A stretch of 64,000 nt of DNA from Clostridiaceae bacterium (GCA_902362865.1 CABIYE010000001.1:417318-481317); one strand, 5' to 3'; shown: positions 1 to 9,781, counted from the stretch's first letter. Numbers and translations are program-made. Notes: generated from the sequence alone by a model not told the origin.

Positions 1-1
1 T

Positions 2-748
2 AATTTCAGCTGTCCCGGATATCGTGTAGTGGAAGACCGGAAGATACGATGCCATAAGGTAGGCGGACACGGAGCGGAAACCTTTGTGCAGGGGGTTCAG
101 AACTCCTGTAATCCGGTATTTATTGATATTGGGCTGAGACTAGGGGCTGATAAATTCTGTGATTATTTTGAAAAATTCGGTTTGATGGGGATGACCGGAG
201 TAGACTTGCCCGGTGAGGCGTCTACCATTATGCATAAGCGAGAAAATATTGGATTGGTGGAACTTGCGACTATGACGTTCGGTCAGTCCTTTCAGGTTAC
301 TCCCATGCAGATGGCGGCGACGGTCAGTTCTTTGATTAATGGTGGAACCAGGGTTATCCCACATTTTGGAGTCCGGGTTCTTACGAAAGAAGGAGAAGAG
401 GTGGAGACATTGAGGTATGACAGCGGTGAGAGGATTCTTTCGGAAGATGTTTCTGAAACGATGCGAACAATTCTGGAAAGTGTTGTATCCGAAGGATCCG
501 GCAAAAACGGGGCGGTAGAAGGATACCGGATCGGTGGTAAGACTGCTACATCCCAGACACTTCCCAGAAGCGCTAACAAATACATTTCTTCTTTTATTGG
601 ATTCGCTCCGGCGGATGATCCTCAGGTTCTCGGAATGTGTATTATCTATAATCCCCAGGGAGTCTATTATGGAGGAACGATTGCGGCTCCGGTAATCGGT
701 AAAATTTTTGAAAATGTCCTTCCCTATCTTGGCATTGAAAAAGAGTAG
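2..748 (+). CDS. Class B penicillin-binding protein (FtsI/SpoVD family), C-terminal part
   Basis: The open frame enters from the left edge, so only about 248 C-terminal residues are visible. They form the second half of a transpeptidase domain that cross-links septal or spore-cortex peptidoglycan outside the membrane. The SxN motif is seen as SCN in QNSCNPVF. The usual third motif KTG is KTA here (GGKTATSQ), followed by the family-typical SFIGFAP and NPQGVYYGG segments. The SxxK nucleophile lies upstream of the window. The protein ends in LGIEKE with no PASTA domain after the catalytic domain. mraY follows after 64 bp, the usual dcw order. Whether this is the vegetative FtsI/PBP2B or the sporulation SpoVD paralogue cannot be decided from the fragment. 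Confidence 0.9.
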   Translation, partial: NFSCPGYRVVEDRKIRCHKVGGHGAETFVQGVQNSCNPVFIDIGLRLGADKFCDYFEKFGLMGMTGVDLPGEASTIMHKRENIGLVELATMTFGQSFQVTPMQMAATVSSLINGGTRVIPHFGVRVLTKEGEEVETLRYDSGERILSEDVSETMRTILESVVSEGSGKNGAVEGYRIGGKTATSQTLPRSANKYISSFIGFAPADDPQVLGMCIIYNPQGVYYGGTIAAPVIGKIFENVLPYLGIEKE

Positions 749-812
749 GAAATGAAGTATACTATTGTAAGTCGAAAAAAGAGATTAACAAAAGAAGTAA
801 AGAGGTGTATAT

Positions 813-1769
813 ATGGATTACAAGGTGTTTATACCAGTATTGATTTCCTTTGCATTGAGTGTGATAATGGGGCCGCTGATTATCCCGGTGCTGCGTAAAT
901 TGAAAATGGGGCAGACAGAGCGGGAAGAAGGGGTGCAGTCACATTTAAAGAAGGCAGGAACGCCAACTATGGGCGGTGTCATCATTCTTCTCAGTGTTGT
1001 AATAACATCCGTGTTTTATATTAAGGATTATCCGAAGATTATTCCTATTTTATTTGTGACGCTGGGATTTGGATTGATTGGATTTTTGGATGATTATCTG
1101 AAGGTGGTTATGAAGCGCTCCGATGGATTGTTCCCCAAACAGAAGATGGCGCTTCAGATTCTGGTTACGGCGGTGTTTGCGTTCTATATTGTTCGTTTTA
1201 CGGATGTTCCGCTTACCATGTTGATTCCGTTTTCTGGAGGAAAATATCTGGATATTGGCTGGCTGGCGATTCCGCTTCTTTTTGTAGCAGTGATCGGCAC
1301 GGTAAACGGGGTCAATTTTACAGACGGTCTTGATGGTCTTGCCTCCAGTGTGACGGTTTTGGTAGCTACGTTCTTTACGGTAGTGGCAATCGGGACGAAG
1401 AGCGGGATAGAGCCGATTACCTGCGCAGTAGTAGGAGCTTTACTCGGCTTTCTGCTTTTTAATGTGTATCCGGCAAGCGTATTTATGGGAGATACAGGTT
1501 CACTGGCGCTGGGAGGATTTGTGGCATCCACGGCGTATATGCTTCAGATGCCGATATTTATTATGATTGTGGGCCTGGTTTATCTGGTAGAAGTATTAAG
1601 TGTTATGATTCAGGTAACATATTTTAAAAAGACCGGAGGCAAGCGGTTTTTTAAGATGGCGCCAATTCATCATCATTTTGAATTGTGCGGGTGGTCCGAA
1701 ACAAGAGTTGTGGCAGTATTTTCAATTATTACGACAATTCTCTGCCTGATTGCGTTGATGGCAATGTAG
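813..1769 (+). CDS. mraY: Phospho-N-acetylmuramoyl-pentapeptide transferase MraY
   Basis: Integral membrane enzyme of 318 residues that transfers phospho-MurNAc-pentapeptide from UDP to undecaprenyl phosphate, making lipid I. About ten hydrophobic segments are visible. Family signatures are in order: FLDDYLK (the Asp-Asp pair), NFTDGLDGLA, GDTGSLALGG, and the C-terminal PIHHHFELCGW histidine motif. The ATG is preceded by AGAGGTG at a normal distance. It lies between the PBP and murD, and the 31 bp to the murD start indicate co-transcription. Length is normal and all key residues are present. Confidence 0.97.
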   Translation: MDYKVFIPVLISFALSVIMGPLIIPVLRKLKMGQTEREEGVQSHLKKAGTPTMGGVIILLSVVITSVFYIKDYPKIIPILFVTLGFGLIGFLDDYLKVVMKRSDGLFPKQKMALQILVTAVFAFYIVRFTDVPLTMLIPFSGGKYLDIGWLAIPLLFVAVIGTVNGVNFTDGLDGLASSVTVLVATFFTVVAIGTKSGIEPITCAVVGALLGFLLFNVYPASVFMGDTGSLALGGFVASTAYMLQMPIFIMIVGLVYLVEVLSVMIQVTYFKKTGGKRFFKMAPIHHHFELCGWSETRVVAVFSIITTILCLIALMAM

Positions 1770-1800
1770 CAGAGCAGTGATTTTGTACGGGGAGGATATT

Positions 1801-3153
1801 ATGGAAGTAGCAGAAAAAAAGGTTCTGGTGTTTGGTTCCGGTATCAGTGGAATCGGGGCTGCGGGACTTTTGGAAGAACGTGGAGCGAAAGTTGTATTAT
1901 ATGACGGTAATGAGAAGCTTGACAGACAGGCAGTAAAAGATCAGCTTGGTACAGACAGCAAAACAGAGATTGTGCTGGGGGCTTTTCCGGAGGAATTGCT
2001 GGGTGTGCTGGATATGGTAATTATCAGTCCGGGTGTTCCCACAGATCTTCCGATTGTAAAGAAAATGCATGAGAAGAAGATTCCGGTGATTGGTGAGATT
2101 GAGCTTGCTTATCAGCTTGGAAAAGGCGAGGTGCTGGCAATTACAGGGACGAACGGAAAGACGACGACGACGGCGCTTTTGGGAGAGATTATGAAGAATG
2201 ACCGGGAAAGTGTTTTTGTGGTTGGAAATATTGGAAATCCTTATACGACGGTAGTTGATGATACCCGGGAAGATTCTGTTATCGTGGCTGAGATGAGCAG
2301 CTTTCAACTGGAAAGTACGGATGCCTTCCGCCCCAGAGTCTCTGCAATTCTGAATCTGACACCGGATCATCTGAACCGTCATCACACGATGGAAGCTTAT
2401 ATTCAGGCGAAGATGAATATTGCGAAGAACCAGACGCAGAACGATGTCTGTGTATTGAATTATGAAGATGAAGTTCTCAGAAAGTTTGGAGAAAAGATAG
2501 AGGCTCAGGTTCTGTATTTTAGCAGCAGGCGTAAGCTGGAAAAGGGAATTTATCTGGAAGATGGGAATATTATTTATAAAAACCCGGAAGAATGTCTGGT
2601 ATGTAATGTAAAGGAGCTGAAACTTCTGGGAATGCATAATTTTGAAAATGTCATGGCGGCGGTGGCGATGGCGGCTGCTTACGGTGTACCAATGGAGAAA
2701 ATACGAGAGAGCGTCAGGACGTTTGCAGGGGTGGAACACAGAATAGAATTTGTGGCAGAAAAAAATGGAGTTGCCTATTATAATGATTCCAAGGGCACGA
2801 ACCCGGATGCTGCCATCAGAGGAATCCAGGCAATGAACCGTCCGACTGTGCTGATTGGCGGAGGGTATGATAAGAATTCCGATTACAAAGAGTGGCTTAT
2901 GAGCTTTGACGGAAAGGTAAAAGAACTTGTCCTGATCGGTCAGACGAAGGAGAAGATCGCAGAAGAAGCAAGAGAGTGCGGATTGCATAATATTACGCTG
3001 GCGGACACTTTTGAAGAAGCAATGGATGTTTGTATCCGTACTGCTAAGCCGGGAGATGCTGTCCTTCTTTCACCGGCATGTGCAAGTTGGGGGATGTTTA
3101 AAAATTACGAAGAGCGGGGAGATAAATTTAAAGAAATTGTAAATTCCTTATAA
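1801..3153 (+). CDS. murD: UDP-N-acetylmuramoylalanine--D-glutamate ligase MurD
   Basis: Cytoplasmic Mur ligase (450 aa) adding D-glutamate to UDP-MurNAc-L-Ala with ATP. The N-terminal Rossmann-like domain starts KVLVFGSGISG. The central ATPase P-loop is ITGTNGKTTTT, and the NLTPDHLNRH and YYNDSKGTNPDA blocks are present. I place the start at the ATG at 1801, which has GGGGAGG five bases upstream. An in-frame GTG at 1777 would add eight residues but has no ribosome binding site. The gene is followed 15 bp later by ftsW. Confidence 0.96.
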   Translation: MEVAEKKVLVFGSGISGIGAAGLLEERGAKVVLYDGNEKLDRQAVKDQLGTDSKTEIVLGAFPEELLGVLDMVIISPGVPTDLPIVKKMHEKKIPVIGEIELAYQLGKGEVLAITGTNGKTTTTALLGEIMKNDRESVFVVGNIGNPYTTVVDDTREDSVIVAEMSSFQLESTDAFRPRVSAILNLTPDHLNRHHTMEAYIQAKMNIAKNQTQNDVCVLNYEDEVLRKFGEKIEAQVLYFSSRRKLEKGIYLEDGNIIYKNPEECLVCNVKELKLLGMHNFENVMAAVAMAAAYGVPMEKIRESVRTFAGVEHRIEFVAEKNGVAYYNDSKGTNPDAAIRGIQAMNRPTVLIGGGYDKNSDYKEWLMSFDGKVKELVLIGQTKEKIAEEARECGLHNITLADTFEEAMDVCIRTAKPGDAVLLSPACASWGMFKNYEERGDKFKEIVNSL

Positions 3154-3168
3154 GGAGAGGGCTTCAGG

Positions 3169-4251
3169 TTGCCGGATTCAAAAAAAAGAAAATATGATTA
3201 CACTTTGCTGGCTGCATTATTCCTGCTTATCATTACGGGACTAGTGATTCTTTACAGTACAAGTGCCTACAACGGAGAAGTGAAATTTCAGGATTCTTTT
3301 TATTATTTGAAAAAGCAGGTTTTTGCCACAAGTCTTGGGATTGCGGCGATGTTTTTTATGGCAAATACAGATTATCATATCTGGCGGCACCTTGCTGTGT
3401 TGGGATATATTACGGCAATTCTTCTGTCAGTAGCCGTTATATTTGTAGGAGATGAATACAATGGGTCCAAAAGATGGCTGTCTTTAGGACCTCTTTCTTT
3501 TCAGCCGTCAGAGTTTGCCAAAGTGGCGATTATTTTGTTTCTTGCACATATTGTAACGAAGAATGTAAAACAGATGGGAAATATGAAGACGCTTTTGAAA
3601 GTTATGATTTCCATCCTGCCGATTGTAGGGCTGGTAGGAGCCAGTAATCTGAGCACGGCAATCATTATTCTTGGGATTGGAGTTGTTTTGGTATTTGTTG
3701 CCAGCCCGAAGTATGGGCAATTCCTTTGGATGGGAACGCTGGGAGCAGGATTTATGGCAATTTTCCTGGCACTTGAAAGTTATCGGCTTGAGCGTATTGC
3801 TATTTGGAGAAATCCGGAAGCATATGAGAAAGGGTACCAGACGCTGCAGGGACTTTATGCAATAGGCTCCGGCGGCTTGTTCGGGCGGGGACTCGGGGAA
3901 AGTGTTCAGAAACTGGGATTTGTGCCGGAAGCTCAAAATGATATGATTTTTTCGATTGTTTGTGAGGAATTGGGGCTTTTTGGGGCGGGATTCATATTGA
4001 TCCTGTTTTTGATACTTATCTGGCGCTTTTTTGTGATTGCGACGCAGGCGCAGGATCTTTTTGGAGCGCTGATTGCGTCAGGAGCAATGGCGCATATGAT
4101 GATACAGGTGATTTTAAATATTGCAGTTGTTACCAATACCATACCGAATACGGGGATTACGCTGCCGTTTATCAGTTACGGCGGAACTTCGGTCGTATTT
4201 CTTTTATTGGAAATGGGGCTTGTGTTGAGTGTGTCTTCTCTGGTAAAATAG
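3169..4251 (+). CDS. ftsW: FtsW/SpoVE/RodA-family peptidoglycan glycosyltransferase
   Basis: A 360-residue polytopic SEDS protein with about ten membrane segments that polymerises lipid II together with a class B PBP. Family landmarks are GSKRWLSLGPLSFQPSEFAK near the middle, the loop RGLGESVQKLGFVPEAQND, and the C-terminal SYGGTS motif. The start codon is TTG at 3169, preceded by AAGGAGAG with a nine-base spacer; no ATG nearby fits. Position between murD and ftsQ fits FtsW, but sporulating Clostridia and Bacillus carry the paralogue SpoVE in the same place, so the symbol is a positional choice. The PBP partner is probably the product of the first gene in the window. Confidence 0.9.
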   Translation: MPDSKKRKYDYTLLAALFLLIITGLVILYSTSAYNGEVKFQDSFYYLKKQVFATSLGIAAMFFMANTDYHIWRHLAVLGYITAILLSVAVIFVGDEYNGSKRWLSLGPLSFQPSEFAKVAIILFLAHIVTKNVKQMGNMKTLLKVMISILPIVGLVGASNLSTAIIILGIGVVLVFVASPKYGQFLWMGTLGAGFMAIFLALESYRLERIAIWRNPEAYEKGYQTLQGLYAIGSGGLFGRGLGESVQKLGFVPEAQNDMIFSIVCEELGLFGAGFILILFLILIWRFFVIATQAQDLFGALIASGAMAHMMIQVILNIAVVTNTIPNTGITLPFISYGGTSVVFLLLEMGLVLSVSSLVK

Positions 4252-4278
4252 CAGATGTGGAAAAAGAGGAGGAGTGAT

Positions 4279-5025
4279 ATGATTCGGAAGAGAAAGAAGA
4301 GTTACAAGTTATATGCGTTGACTGTTATTGTGCTTGGTATTGCAATTATTGTGATGTCAGTATTCCTACTCTTTTATGTACAGAAGATAGAAGTAACGGG
4401 AAATGAATATACGGATAGCCAGGAGATTGTGGAATTAGTAAAAGAAGATAGATACACTTTTAATTCACTGTATGTTTTGTGGAAATACCGTTTTTCAGAT
4501 TATGAGAAACCGGGCAGTGTTGTTAGCATGAAAGCAAGCCTTAAGAATCCATGGACGGTGAAAATCCGTGTCGGGGAAAAAGAAATCATTGGCTATGTGT
4601 ATGACGAAGGAAGTTATGTATATTTTGATAAAGAGGGCACGGTGGTTCTGAAGGAAACGAAGATTCTGGAAGGCGTTCCCTGTATTGAGGGGATTTCTGC
4701 CGCCGGCACGGAATTGTATGCGACGATTCCTAACATAGATGAAGATCTTTTTGAGGCGATTCTGGATACGACGACCCAGTTAAAGCAGTTTGAATTGGCG
4801 CCGGACAGAATTGTCTGCGGAGACAGTGGTATTTATTTGGTTTTTCAGGATGTATGCGTAGCGCTGGGAGATAAGGTTACATTGGAGAAAATGGCGCAGA
4901 TACCGCCGATTCTTTCTAAGCTTCAAGGCCAGACAGGGACGCTCCGACTGGAGCATTACGAAGATGAAAGTAATACGATTACTTTTGATTCTGGTGAATT
5001 GCCGGAAGAAGTGCAGGAAAAATAG
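4279..5025 (+). CDS. ftsQ: Cell division protein FtsQ/DivIB
   Basis: Bitopic divisome protein of 248 aa. There is a short basic cytoplasmic tail (MIRKRKKSYK), one membrane helix at about residues 11-34, then an extracellular POTRA domain beginning VQKIEVTGNEYTDSQEI and an FtsQ/DivIB beta domain. These proteins stabilise the FtsL/FtsB subcomplex at the septum. The start is the ATG at 4279, four bases after AGGAGGAG; an upstream ATG at 4255 has no ribosome binding site. The C-terminus is acidic (residues DESNTITFDSGELPEEVQEK). The gene follows ftsW directly and precedes ftsZ; ftsA is absent from this interval. Confidence 0.9.
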   Translation: MIRKRKKSYKLYALTVIVLGIAIIVMSVFLLFYVQKIEVTGNEYTDSQEIVELVKEDRYTFNSLYVLWKYRFSDYEKPGSVVSMKASLKNPWTVKIRVGEKEIIGYVYDEGSYVYFDKEGTVVLKETKILEGVPCIEGISAAGTELYATIPNIDEDLFEAILDTTTQLKQFELAPDRIVCGDSGIYLVFQDVCVALGDKVTLEKMAQIPPILSKLQGQTGTLRLEHYEDESNTITFDSGELPEEVQEK

Positions 5026-5056
5026 GCGAAAATCAGGAAAAATAGGTAAAATTCTA

Positions 5057-5085
5057 TTGATATTTTGATTAAAAACCTATATTAT
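5057..5085 (+). promoter_or_regulatory. Predicted sigma-A promoter of ftsZ
   Basis: TTGATA at 5057-5062 and TATTAT at 5080-5085 are separated by 17 bp in the AT-rich gap between ftsQ and ftsZ. This suggests ftsZ can be transcribed independently of the upstream dcw genes. Found by pattern reading only. Confidence 0.4.
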
Positions 5086-5161
5086 ATAACTTAGGTGGCA
5101 GAGATTTTGCTTACGGGATGTATAATATTTTATTAAGGATGGAACGAAGGAGGAGAAACCC

Positions 5162-6370
5162 TTGTTAGAAATTAAAACAAACGAATCAGAAGCAGCAGCT
5201 AAGATAATTGTTATTGGAGTAGGCGGAGGCGGTAACAATGCTGTCAACCGTATGATTGATGAGCAGATAGCCGGCGTTGAATTTATTGCGATTAATACAG
5301 ATAAACAGGCACTTCAGTTATGTAAGGCTCCTACACTTATGCAGATTGGGGACAAGCTTACCAAAGGACTGGGTGCGGGAGCGAAACCAGAGATTGGTGA
5401 GAAAGCGGCAGAAGAAAGCTCAGAAGAGATTTCAGCAGCATTGAAGGGCGCAGACATGGTATTCGTAACTTGCGGTATGGGAGGCGGAACCGGAACGGGG
5501 GCAACTCCTGTGGTAGCAAAGATTGCGAAGGAGCAGGGCGCTTTGACTGTAGGTGTTGTGACGAAGCCTTTCCATTTTGAGTCTAAGACAAGAATGAATA
5601 ATGCTCTCTCAGGAATTGAGAAGTTAAAAGAAAGTGTTGATACACTGATTGTAATTCCGAATGATAAGCTTTTGGAAGTTGTAGACAGAAGGACTACGAT
5701 GCCGGAGGCGTTGAAGAAGGCTGATGAAGTATTGCAGCAAGGTATTCAGGGAATCACGGATCTGATTAATGTTCCGGCTCTGATTAACCTTGACTTTGCG
5801 GATGTCCAGACCGTTATGACGGATAAGGGTATTGCTCATATTGGTATCGGCGAAGGCCGCGGTGACGACAAGGCTCTTGAGGCAGTAAAACAGGCTGTTG
5901 CGAGTCCGCTTCTTGAGACGACGATTGCAGGAGCTTCTCATGTAATCATCAATGTATCCGGTGACATTACACTTATGGATGCCTCTGACGCGGCAGAATA
6001 TGTACAGGATCTTGCAGGTGAGGATGCGAATATTATTTTTGGTGCGATGTATGACGATTCCAGAACGGATGAGGCAACGATTACCGTTATTGCGACAGGA
6101 TTACATAATGTCGGCGGTACAACCTCTAAGCTGAAATCCAGACTGGAAAGCAATCAGCGGTCTAATATGGTTCCGCCCGCATCAGGATATGATAGAAACG
6201 CACATGCGTCGAAGGTAGATTTTGGCGCTGCGCCTACATCAGCAGGAGGGACAACTTCCGCTCCGAGAAGAACGGTGGGAGGAACGATGCCTACTTTAGA
6301 GACGCCGAAGACACCAACCAGTAAGGTGAAGGAGCAGTCTATCAAGATTCCGGATTTCTTTAAAAGATAA
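5162..6370 (+). CDS. ftsZ: Cell division GTPase FtsZ
   Basis: Tubulin-like GTPase of 402 aa forming the cytokinetic Z-ring. The tubulin signature loop is [10 protein letters not shown], the N-terminal nucleotide loop is [13 protein letters not shown], and the T7-loop region [11 protein letters not shown] is present. A low-complexity linker of about 50 residues, rich in Thr, Ser, Ala and Pro, leads to the conserved C-terminal peptide IPDFFKR that binds FtsA/SepF/ZapD-type partners. The start is TTG at 5162, with AAGGAGGAG about six bases upstream. It is the last gene of the dcw cluster and is followed by a strong terminator. Confidence 0.98.
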   Translation: MLEIKTNESEAAAKIIVIGVGGGGNNAVNRMIDEQIAGVEFIAINTDKQALQLCKAPTLMQIGDKLTKGLGAGAKPEIGEKAAEESSEEISAALKGADMVFVTCGMGGGTGTGATPVVAKIAKEQGALTVGVVTKPFHFESKTRMNNALSGIEKLKESVDTLIVIPNDKLLEVVDRRTTMPEALKKADEVLQQGIQGITDLINVPALINLDFADVQTVMTDKGIAHIGIGEGRGDDKALEAVKQAVASPLLETTIAGASHVIINVSGDITLMDASDAAEYVQDLAGEDANIIFGAMYDDSRTDEATITVIATGLHNVGGTTSKLKSRLESNQRSNMVPPASGYDRNAHASKVDFGAAPTSAGGTTSAPRRTVGGTMPTLETPKTPTSKVKEQSIKIPDFFKR

Positions 6371-6383
6371 TAAATATGTTTAC

Positions 6384-6421
6384 AAAAAGCAGTTTGAACG
6401 TAAGTTCAGGCTGCTTTTTTT
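6384..6421 (+). terminator. Rho-independent terminator of ftsZ
   Basis: Stem with outer arms AAAAAGCAG / CTGCTTTTT and inner arms TGAAC / GTTCA, ending in a T-run. It begins 13 bp after the ftsZ stop. Confidence 0.9.
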
Positions 6422-6486
6422 GTCGAAGAAAACTTTTGTCCATCTACCAGTATCTGACAAATTCTTCAGAGATCTATTCGTATAAT
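6421..6486 (+). promoter_or_regulatory. Predicted Spo0A-activated promoter of spoIIGA-sigE
   Basis: A 0A-box core TGTCGAA lies at 6421-6427. Downstream are CTGACA (6454-6459) and a perfect TATAAT (6481-6486) separated by 21 bp. The Bacillus subtilis spoIIG promoter is known for an over-long spacer (22 bp) between sigma-A elements that Spo0A~P compensates for, and the layout here is the same. A second, poorer box-like sequence, TTGTCCA, lies near 6437. Confidence 0.55.
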
Positions 6487-6543
6487 TAATCATGCTTAAG
6501 TACCAAATCGATTTAGTATCATAAGAGAAGGAGAAGGTGGAAC

Positions 6544-7323
6544 GTGTATTATGAATTGTACATAGACGTATTGTTTTTAGTAAACTTTATGATGGATTAT
6601 ATACTGCTTTTGATTACACGCAGGCTTATCAAAGCGGATGCTTCGTATGGCCGTGTCTGTCTGGGCGCGCTTGCAGGATCTATATTGACCTGTGTGATAG
6701 TAGTAATACCTGTCCCGTATACGTTTATAAAATTCATTTTGTTCCATACAGTTGTAAATGTTGTGTTAATTAAAACGGGGCTCGGGATCAAGTGGGGGCG
6801 GATTTTTGTAAAAGCGCTGATTACCCTTTATATTAGTGGGTTCCTGGTAGGCGGCATCTTTTCCTGTCTTGATCAGTATGTGAAAACAGGCAGTCTTTTT
6901 TTTGCCTTGGCAGTGGCAAGCTATTATATTGCTTCTGCTGTGCTGGCATTTTTGATGTCGCTGCTGCATTTTGGAAAATATTTCTGCAGGGTTGAATTGT
7001 ATCTGGGTGAAAAATCCTGTACGGTCAGAGCGCTTTTGGATACCGGTAACCGGTTGAATGATACCTTTACAGGCAAAGCGGTCAGCATCGTTGACAGGAA
7101 AACCGCGGAGGATTTATTTGACGGAAAGATTCCGGAAAGCATCCGGTATATCCCTTACCATTCAATTGGCAGGAACAGAGGGGTGATTCCGGTTGTGACA
7201 CTGGATAAAATGTGTATCTGCGGCGAAGAAGAAGAGTGGATAGAACTTCCGGTTATCGGAATCAGCGATGGAGAAATATCCCTGGGAAAAGAATATGATA
7301 TGATACTGAACCCTGAAGTATAG
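6544..7323 (+). CDS. spoIIGA: Sporulation sigma-E processing peptidase SpoIIGA
   Basis: Membrane aspartic protease (259 aa) that removes the pro-peptide of sigma-E in the mother cell. The N-terminal half has about five hydrophobic segments, starting with [18 protein letters not shown], the family hallmark. The C-terminal cytosolic domain carries the protease motif [10 protein letters not shown], with the catalytic Asp in DTGN. The start is GTG at 6544 after GAAGGTGG. It lies 14 bp upstream of sigE, its substrate, in the same order as in Bacillus. Confidence 0.95.
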   Translation: MYYELYIDVLFLVNFMMDYILLLITRRLIKADASYGRVCLGALAGSILTCVIVVIPVPYTFIKFILFHTVVNVVLIKTGLGIKWGRIFVKALITLYISGFLVGGIFSCLDQYVKTGSLFFALAVASYYIASAVLAFLMSLLHFGKYFCRVELYLGEKSCTVRALLDTGNRLNDTFTGKAVSIVDRKTAEDLFDGKIPESIRYIPYHSIGRNRGVIPVVTLDKMCICGEEEEWIELPVIGISDGEISLGKEYDMILNPEV

Positions 7324-7337
7324 AGGAGGAATGGAAC

Positions 7338-8078
7338 ATGATGATTAAAATAGCAGTACCGAATCAATTTAAACTAAAAGTTATCCCGGATTTTCGTACA
7401 TTGCTATTACCTGATAAGAGAGATATACATTATATAGGTGGGTCGGATATCCTCCCTGCCCCCCTGGAAATGGATGATGAAGCGAGGACAATCCGTAAGC
7501 TGGGTACAGAAGAAGATAAGACTGCTAAGAAGAGGCTGATTGAACATAATCTCCGTCTGGTGGTGTATATAGCCAAAAAATTTGATAATACGGGCGTCGG
7601 AGTGGAGGATTTAATTTCTATAGGAACGATTGGGTTAATCAAAGCAATTAATACATTTAATCCGGAAAAGAAAATTAAACTCGCAACTTATGCGTCGAGG
7701 TGTATAGAGAATGAGATTTTAATGTATTTGAGGCGTAATAATAAAACAAAGCTGGAGGTTTCTATCGATGAACCGCTGAATGTGGATTGGGATGGCAATG
7801 AACTTCTTTTGTCGGATATTCTGGGGACAGAGGAGGATACTATTTATAAAGATCTGGAAAATGAAGCGGAGCGAAAGCTTTTGATAAAGGCACTCAGCCA
7901 TCTTTCAGGAAGGGAACAGATGATTATTAAGATGCGTTTTGGTATAGGTATGCCGGACGGAGAAGAAAAAACACAGAAGGAAGTGGCAGATATTCTGGGG
8001 ATTTCCCAGTCTTACATATCCAGGCTTGAGAAGAAAATTATGCAGCGTCTGCGGAGAGAAATGGTGAAATATTCATAG
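7338..8078 (+). CDS. sigE: RNA polymerase sporulation sigma factor sigma-E (precursor)
   Basis: Mother-cell sigma factor, 246 aa, made as an inactive precursor. The N-terminal stretch before the sigma-70 region 2 is the pro-sequence that SpoIIGA cleaves. Region 2 shows [19 protein letters not shown] and [19 protein letters not shown]; region 4 ends with a helix-turn-helix, [20 protein letters not shown]. The ATG is preceded by GAGGAGG eight bases away. In Bacillus sigG directly follows sigE; here about 5.8 kb of other genes intervene before sigG. Confidence 0.96.
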   Translation: MMIKIAVPNQFKLKVIPDFRTLLLPDKRDIHYIGGSDILPAPLEMDDEARTIRKLGTEEDKTAKKRLIEHNLRLVVYIAKKFDNTGVGVEDLISIGTIGLIKAINTFNPEKKIKLATYASRCIENEILMYLRRNNKTKLEVSIDEPLNVDWDGNELLLSDILGTEEDTIYKDLENEAERKLLIKALSHLSGREQMIIKMRFGIGMPDGEEKTQKEVADILGISQSYISRLEKKIMQRLRREMVKYS

Positions 8079-8126
8079 TCACATAATGAAAAAGGTGGTA
8101 CAATAAAAGAAAAAGGGGTTGGGTGT

Positions 8127-9734
8127 ATGAGACTTAGCTTTTTTGGAGCAGCCCATGAAGTAACAGGAAGCTGTCATTTGCTGCAGGCATGTGGAAAGAA
8201 TATTCTGATTGACTGTGGGATGGAGCAGGGACCGGATCTGTATGAGAATCAGCCGCTTCCGGTGTCGGCCAGAGAGATTGATTATGTTTTACTTACGCAT
8301 GCGCACGTAGATCATTCCGGCAAATTACCGCTTCTTTGCAGGCAGGGATTTTGCGGAGAGATTGTTACCACATTTGCCACGTCGGATTTGTGTAATATTA
8401 TGCTCCGTGACTGTGCACATATTCAGGAATTTGAGGCTGAGTGGAGAAACAGGAAGGCAAAAAGAAGCGGGGCGGAGCCATATGAACCGATGTATACCAT
8501 GGAAGATGCGCAGAATGCGATAAAGCTATTGGCGCCTTGCGACTATGGACAAAGAATAACGCTCTGTGACGGGATTGAGGTACAATTTAATGATATCGGC
8601 CATCTTCTTGGTTCTGCAAGCATTGAGGTCTGGGTTACGGAAGGAGACGTAAGGAAAAAGATTGTATTTTCCGGTGATGTGGGGAATACGGATCAACCAA
8701 TTATCAAGGATCCGCAGAAGGTGAAGGAAGCAGATTATATTGTGATTGAGTCAACTTACGGAGACAGAACCCATGGAGTGGAAAGACCGGATTACATAGG
8801 AGAGTTTACCAGGATATTGAAAGAGACTTTCGAAAAAGGAGGTAATGTGGTGATTCCTTCCTTTGCGGTAGGAAGGACGCAGGAACTTCTCTATTTCATC
8901 AGAGAGATTAAAGAGAAAAGGCTGCTTCCTGAATATCCGGATTTTGATGTGTATGTGGATAGTCCGCTTGCGGTGGAGGCAACCAATGTTTTCAATAAAA
9001 ATGTGAAATCTTGTTTTGATGAGGAAGCAATGGCACTTGTGGAACAAGGAATTAACCCATTACGGTTTCCGGGGCTTAAGACATCTGTTACCAGCGAGGA
9101 TTCCAAAGCCATCAATATGGATGAAAAACCGAAGGTAATTATCTCTGCTTCCGGTATGTGTGACGCGGGACGTATCCGACATCATCTCAAGCATAATCTA
9201 TGGAGACCGGAGTGTACGATTTGTTTTGTGGGATATCAGGCAGTGGGTACATTAGGGCGCAAATTAATTGAAGGTGCGGAATGTGTGAAACTGTTTGGCG
9301 AAAATATTACAGTAAATGCGCGGATTGAATCTTTGAAAGGGATAAGCGGACATGCGGATATGAACGGTCTTCTTGACTGGCTGAAAGGTTTCGAGAGCCG
9401 GCCGGAAAGAATCATTGTTGTACATGGCGAGGATACTGTGACGGAAAGATTTGCAAAAGTTGTTGAAGAAACAATAAAGTGTCCTGCGTTCGCTCCATTT
9501 TCAGGAGGCTGCGTGGATCTTGTGACAAATACCATACTTTCTGAAGGCGTCAGAGTGCCGAAGAAGGCGGTAGAGAAGCCGGAGAGAGCAAGGGCATCTG
9601 CGGCGTTTGGCCGTGTGGTAGCTGCCGCAAAATACTTGATGGAAGTTGTGCTTAAGAATGAGGGACTTGCGAATAAGGAGCTTGCAAAATTCGAGACACA
9701 GATCCACAATCTGGCAGATAAATGGGACAGATAA
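8127..9734 (+). CDS. MBL-fold beta-CASP RNA-processing nuclease family protein
   Basis: A 535-residue metallo-beta-lactamase/beta-CASP protein of the YSH1/CPSF73-like group found in many bacteria. Metal ligands are visible in LLTHAHVDHSGKL (HxHxDH), GDVGNTD and the late GISGHADMNG. The beta-CASP insert is marked by VIPSFAVGRTQELLYFI and ISASGMCDAGR, and the C-terminal part by VVHGE. The last 100 residues form a helical tail. The family includes RNA endo/exonucleases, but bacterial substrates for this subgroup are largely unknown. No promoter is obvious; it starts 48 bp after sigE and ends with its own terminator. Confidence 0.85.
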   Translation: MRLSFFGAAHEVTGSCHLLQACGKNILIDCGMEQGPDLYENQPLPVSAREIDYVLLTHAHVDHSGKLPLLCRQGFCGEIVTTFATSDLCNIMLRDCAHIQEFEAEWRNRKAKRSGAEPYEPMYTMEDAQNAIKLLAPCDYGQRITLCDGIEVQFNDIGHLLGSASIEVWVTEGDVRKKIVFSGDVGNTDQPIIKDPQKVKEADYIVIESTYGDRTHGVERPDYIGEFTRILKETFEKGGNVVIPSFAVGRTQELLYFIREIKEKRLLPEYPDFDVYVDSPLAVEATNVFNKNVKSCFDEEAMALVEQGINPLRFPGLKTSVTSEDSKAINMDEKPKVIISASGMCDAGRIRHHLKHNLWRPECTICFVGYQAVGTLGRKLIEGAECVKLFGENITVNARIESLKGISGHADMNGLLDWLKGFESRPERIIVVHGEDTVTERFAKVVEETIKCPAFAPFSGGCVDLVTNTILSEGVRVPKKAVEKPERARASAAFGRVVAAAKYLMEVVLKNEGLANKELAKFETQIHNLADKWDR

Positions 9735-9750
9735 AAGATAGTGGAAGAAA

Positions 9751-9781
9751 AGGTGCTTTGTGATGCAAAGCCCTTTTTTTA
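9751..9781 (+). terminator. Rho-independent terminator after the beta-CASP gene
   Basis: GCTTTG/CAAAGC core stem extended by AAGG/CCTT around one mismatched pair, then a run of T residues. It makes an N-terminal extension of the next gene across this hairpin unlikely. Confidence 0.75.

Noticed and set aside
1897..2988. Long minus-strand open frame (363 codons) opposite murD
   Set aside because: An antisense shadow of a well-conserved gene; its composition is unlike a protein (very rich in Ile, His, Arg and Ser) and it has no start signals.
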